A stretch of 64,000 bases of DNA from Necropsobacter massiliensis (GTDB lineage: Bacteria > Pseudomonadota > Gammaproteobacteria > Enterobacterales > Pasteurellaceae): assembly GCF_000827595.2 (NCBI RefSeq), contig NZ_LN776186.1, forward strand, positions 102,236-166,235, given 5' to 3'. The stretch's first letter is position 1. Every line of letters begins with the position of its first letter. Below the pieces are notes generated by a model. The model saw only the letters and a program-made list of their open reading frames with translations. It was not told where the DNA came from and did not search any database. Below are positions 62,214 through 64,000 of this stretch, piece after piece. Made by a program: the position numbers and the translations under genes.

Positions 62214-64000
62214 ATGTTAAATAAAATTTTTGCATGGTTTGAGCGACGCTTAAACCCTTATCCGGAGCAATCTCCGCAAACGCCGGGCAACGGTCTGATA
62301 CGTTTTATCTGGTCGAGCTTGGACGGTATGAAAGGCTGGATCTTGCTGCTCTCGCTGATGGTGGTTGGTACCGGGGTGATGGAAGCGGTGTTGTTTCAGT
62401 TTATGGGCGTATTAATTGACTGGATGGGGCAATATACGCCGGCGCAATTATGGGCGGAAAAAGGGCATTTGTTGCTTGCCATGGGCGCGGTGCTGGTTAT
62501 CAGCGTGGTCTGGTTGTTTGTTTCTTCGTTGATTCGGTTGCAGACCTTGCAGGGTAATTTCCCGATGCGTTTGCGCTGGAATTTTCACCGTTTGATGTTG
62601 GGACAAAGTCTGAGTTTTTATCAGGACGAATTTGCCGGGCGGGTATCGGCCAAAGTGATGCAAACTGCGCTGGCGGTGCGCGATACGGTATTGACGATTG
62701 CCGACATGTTTGTGTATGTGGCGGTGTATTTTATTACCTCGGGCGCAGTGCTGGTGGCGTTAGACGGCTGGTTGTTGTTGCCTTTTGTGATTTGGATTGT
62801 GCTGTTTGTCGTTATTTTACGGCTACTGATTCCGAAACTGGCGAAAACCGCCGAACGTCAGGCGGATGCCCGTTCGCTAATGACCGGACGGATTACCGAT
62901 GCCTATGCCAATATTGCCACGGTAAAATTATTTTCCCATGGTGCGCGCGAAGCCGCTTATGCTAAGCGTTCCATGAAAGAGTTTATGCTAACCGTACATG
63001 CCCAGATGCGTTTAGCCACTTCGCTGGACACGCTGACCTATGCCGCGAATGTGGCGCTGACTTTGAGTACGGCGGTGCTCGGTATTGTATTGTGGCGGCA
63101 AGGTGCAGTCGGCGTCGGGGCGATTGCTACCGCCGTTGCGATGGCATTGCGGGTAAACGGCTTGTCACGCTGGATTATGTGGGAATCAGCGCGTTTGTTT
63201 GAGAATATCGGTACGGTCAACGACGGTATGAATACGTTGACCAAACCGCACACTATTGTGGATAAACAGGATGCTTATCCGCTGAATGTCACGCGCGGTG
63301 AAATTCGTTTCGACGATGTGAGTTTTTCTTATGATGCGGCAAAACCGTTATTGACGCATTTTAATTTAACGATCAAACCGGGTGAGAAAGTCGGTTTAAT
63401 CGGTCGTTCCGGTGCAGGAAAATCCACAATCGTGAATTTATTGCTGCGTTTTTATGAATGTGCGGAAGGGCAAATCACCATTGACGGACAGGACGTTTGT
63501 GCGGTTTCACAGGAAAGCCTGCGCCGCCAGATCGGCTTAGTCACGCAGGATACTTCGCTGCTGCACCGCTCGGTGCGTGATAATATTGTTTACGGTCGTC
63601 CGCAGGCGACGGAAGAGGAAATGCTCAACGCCGCACAACGGGCGGAGGCGGCGGATTTCATTCCGTTTTTAAGCGATGCCAAAGGACGGCGCGGATATGA
63701 CGCCCATGTGGGGGAACGTGGTGTGAAATTATCCGGCGGTCAGCGCCAGCGTATTGCGATAGCCCGTGTGATGCTGAAAGACGCACCGATTCTGTTACTG
63801 GATGAAGCCACCAGCGCGCTAGATTCGGAGGTGGAAGCGGCGATTCAGGAAAGTCTGGATAAAATGATGGAGAATAAAACCGTAATTGCGATTGCACACC
63901 GCTTATCTACCATTGCGGCGATGGATCGCTTGATTGTGCTGGATAAAGGGCAAATCGTCGAACAGGGCAGCCATGCGCAACTACTGGCGCAAAACGGGCT
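62214..64000 (+). CDS. ABC exporter, fused permease and ATPase (3' end outside window)
   Basis: ATG 62214 follows TAGGAAAGG. The first 595 residues are visible: a membrane domain (about 35-310) and an ATPase with Walker A GRSGAGKST, signature LSGGQRQR, Walker B ILLLDEATSALD and H-loop IAHR. Its start MLNKIFAWFERRLNPYPEQ resembles multidrug/lipid-type exporters of Haemophilus. The gene continues beyond the window; only a few residues should be missing. Substrate unknown. Confidence 0.88.
   Translation, partial: MLNKIFAWFERRLNPYPEQSPQTPGNGLIRFIWSSLDGMKGWILLLSLMVVGTGVMEAVLFQFMGVLIDWMGQYTPAQLWAEKGHLLLAMGAVLVISVVWLFVSSLIRLQTLQGNFPMRLRWNFHRLMLGQSLSFYQDEFAGRVSAKVMQTALAVRDTVLTIADMFVYVAVYFITSGAVLVALDGWLLLPFVIWIVLFVVILRLLIPKLAKTAERQADARSLMTGRITDAYANIATVKLFSHGAREAAYAKRSMKEFMLTVHAQMRLATSLDTLTYAANVALTLSTAVLGIVLWRQGAVGVGAIATAVAMALRVNGLSRWIMWESARLFENIGTVNDGMNTLTKPHTIVDKQDAYPLNVTRGEIRFDDVSFSYDAAKPLLTHFNLTIKPGEKVGLIGRSGAGKSTIVNLLLRFYECAEGQITIDGQDVCAVSQESLRRQIGLVTQDTSLLHRSVRDNIVYGRPQATEEEMLNAAQRAEAADFIPFLSDAKGRRGYDAHVGERGVKLSGGQRQRIAIARVMLKDAPILLLDEATSALDSEVEAAIQESLDKMMENKTVIAIAHRLSTIAAMDRLIVLDKGQIVEQGSHAQLLAQNG

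Overview
The window is chromosomal DNA of a Pasteurellaceae bacterium of the Haemophilus/Pasteurella type. From position 10,062 onward it is sprinkled with the 9-bp DNA uptake core AAGTGCGGT (about 45 copies by eye, both orientations). Gene order and content fit that family: nqrABCDEF-apbE-nqrM, mnmA/hflD/purB, kdkA next to opsX, waaA-coaD, recQ-cyaY, mutY-yggX-mltC. I cannot name the genus or species from sequence alone.

The first 10 kb is an accessory region without a single perfect uptake core. Positions 1-2300 hold an IS26-bounded resistance unit: the end of one IS26 copy, an unidentified 5'-truncated gene, catA2 (chloramphenicol acetyltransferase) with a leader peptide and a hairpin that hides its ribosome binding site, and a complete 820-bp IS26. 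The unit has cut off the 3' part of the helicase/nuclease gene (res) of a type III-like restriction-modification locus. The partner methyltransferase gene (mod) is split by a frameshift lying exactly in a G8 tract, so it looks phase-variable and is OFF here. Upstream of mod are a promoter overlapped by a 13-bp inverted repeat, and the remnant of an HNH nuclease gene.

Positions 7.5-14 kb hold a Fur-box-preceded TonB-dependent haemoglobin/transferrin-type receptor broken by a 5-bp tandem duplication, then a CydDC-like pair of ABC exporter half-transporters. Positions 14-21 kb hold small metabolic and regulatory genes with two decayed genes (SDR and GNAT remnants), cpdB with a twin-arginine signal, a tiny secreted repeat protein and two LysR regulators. 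Positions 21-26 kb hold a betaine-type ABC transporter with the binding protein fused to the permease, and a sodium symporter with a 30-residue partner peptide.

From 26 kb onward the window is mostly housekeeping: aroE-tsaC-yrdD, maf, rmuC, mutS, yajG/bolA, the Na+-translocating NADH:quinone reductase operon with its flavin transferase and maturation factor, mnmA, hflD, purB, recQ, cyaY, tRNA-Asn and tRNA-Phe, mltC, yggX, mutY, trmB, yggL, corA with a long leader, yggT/yggU, tpiA, the lipopolysaccharide genes waaA, kdkA and opsX, coaD, and an ABC exporter running off the right edge. Many operons end in hairpins, several made from head-to-head uptake sequences.
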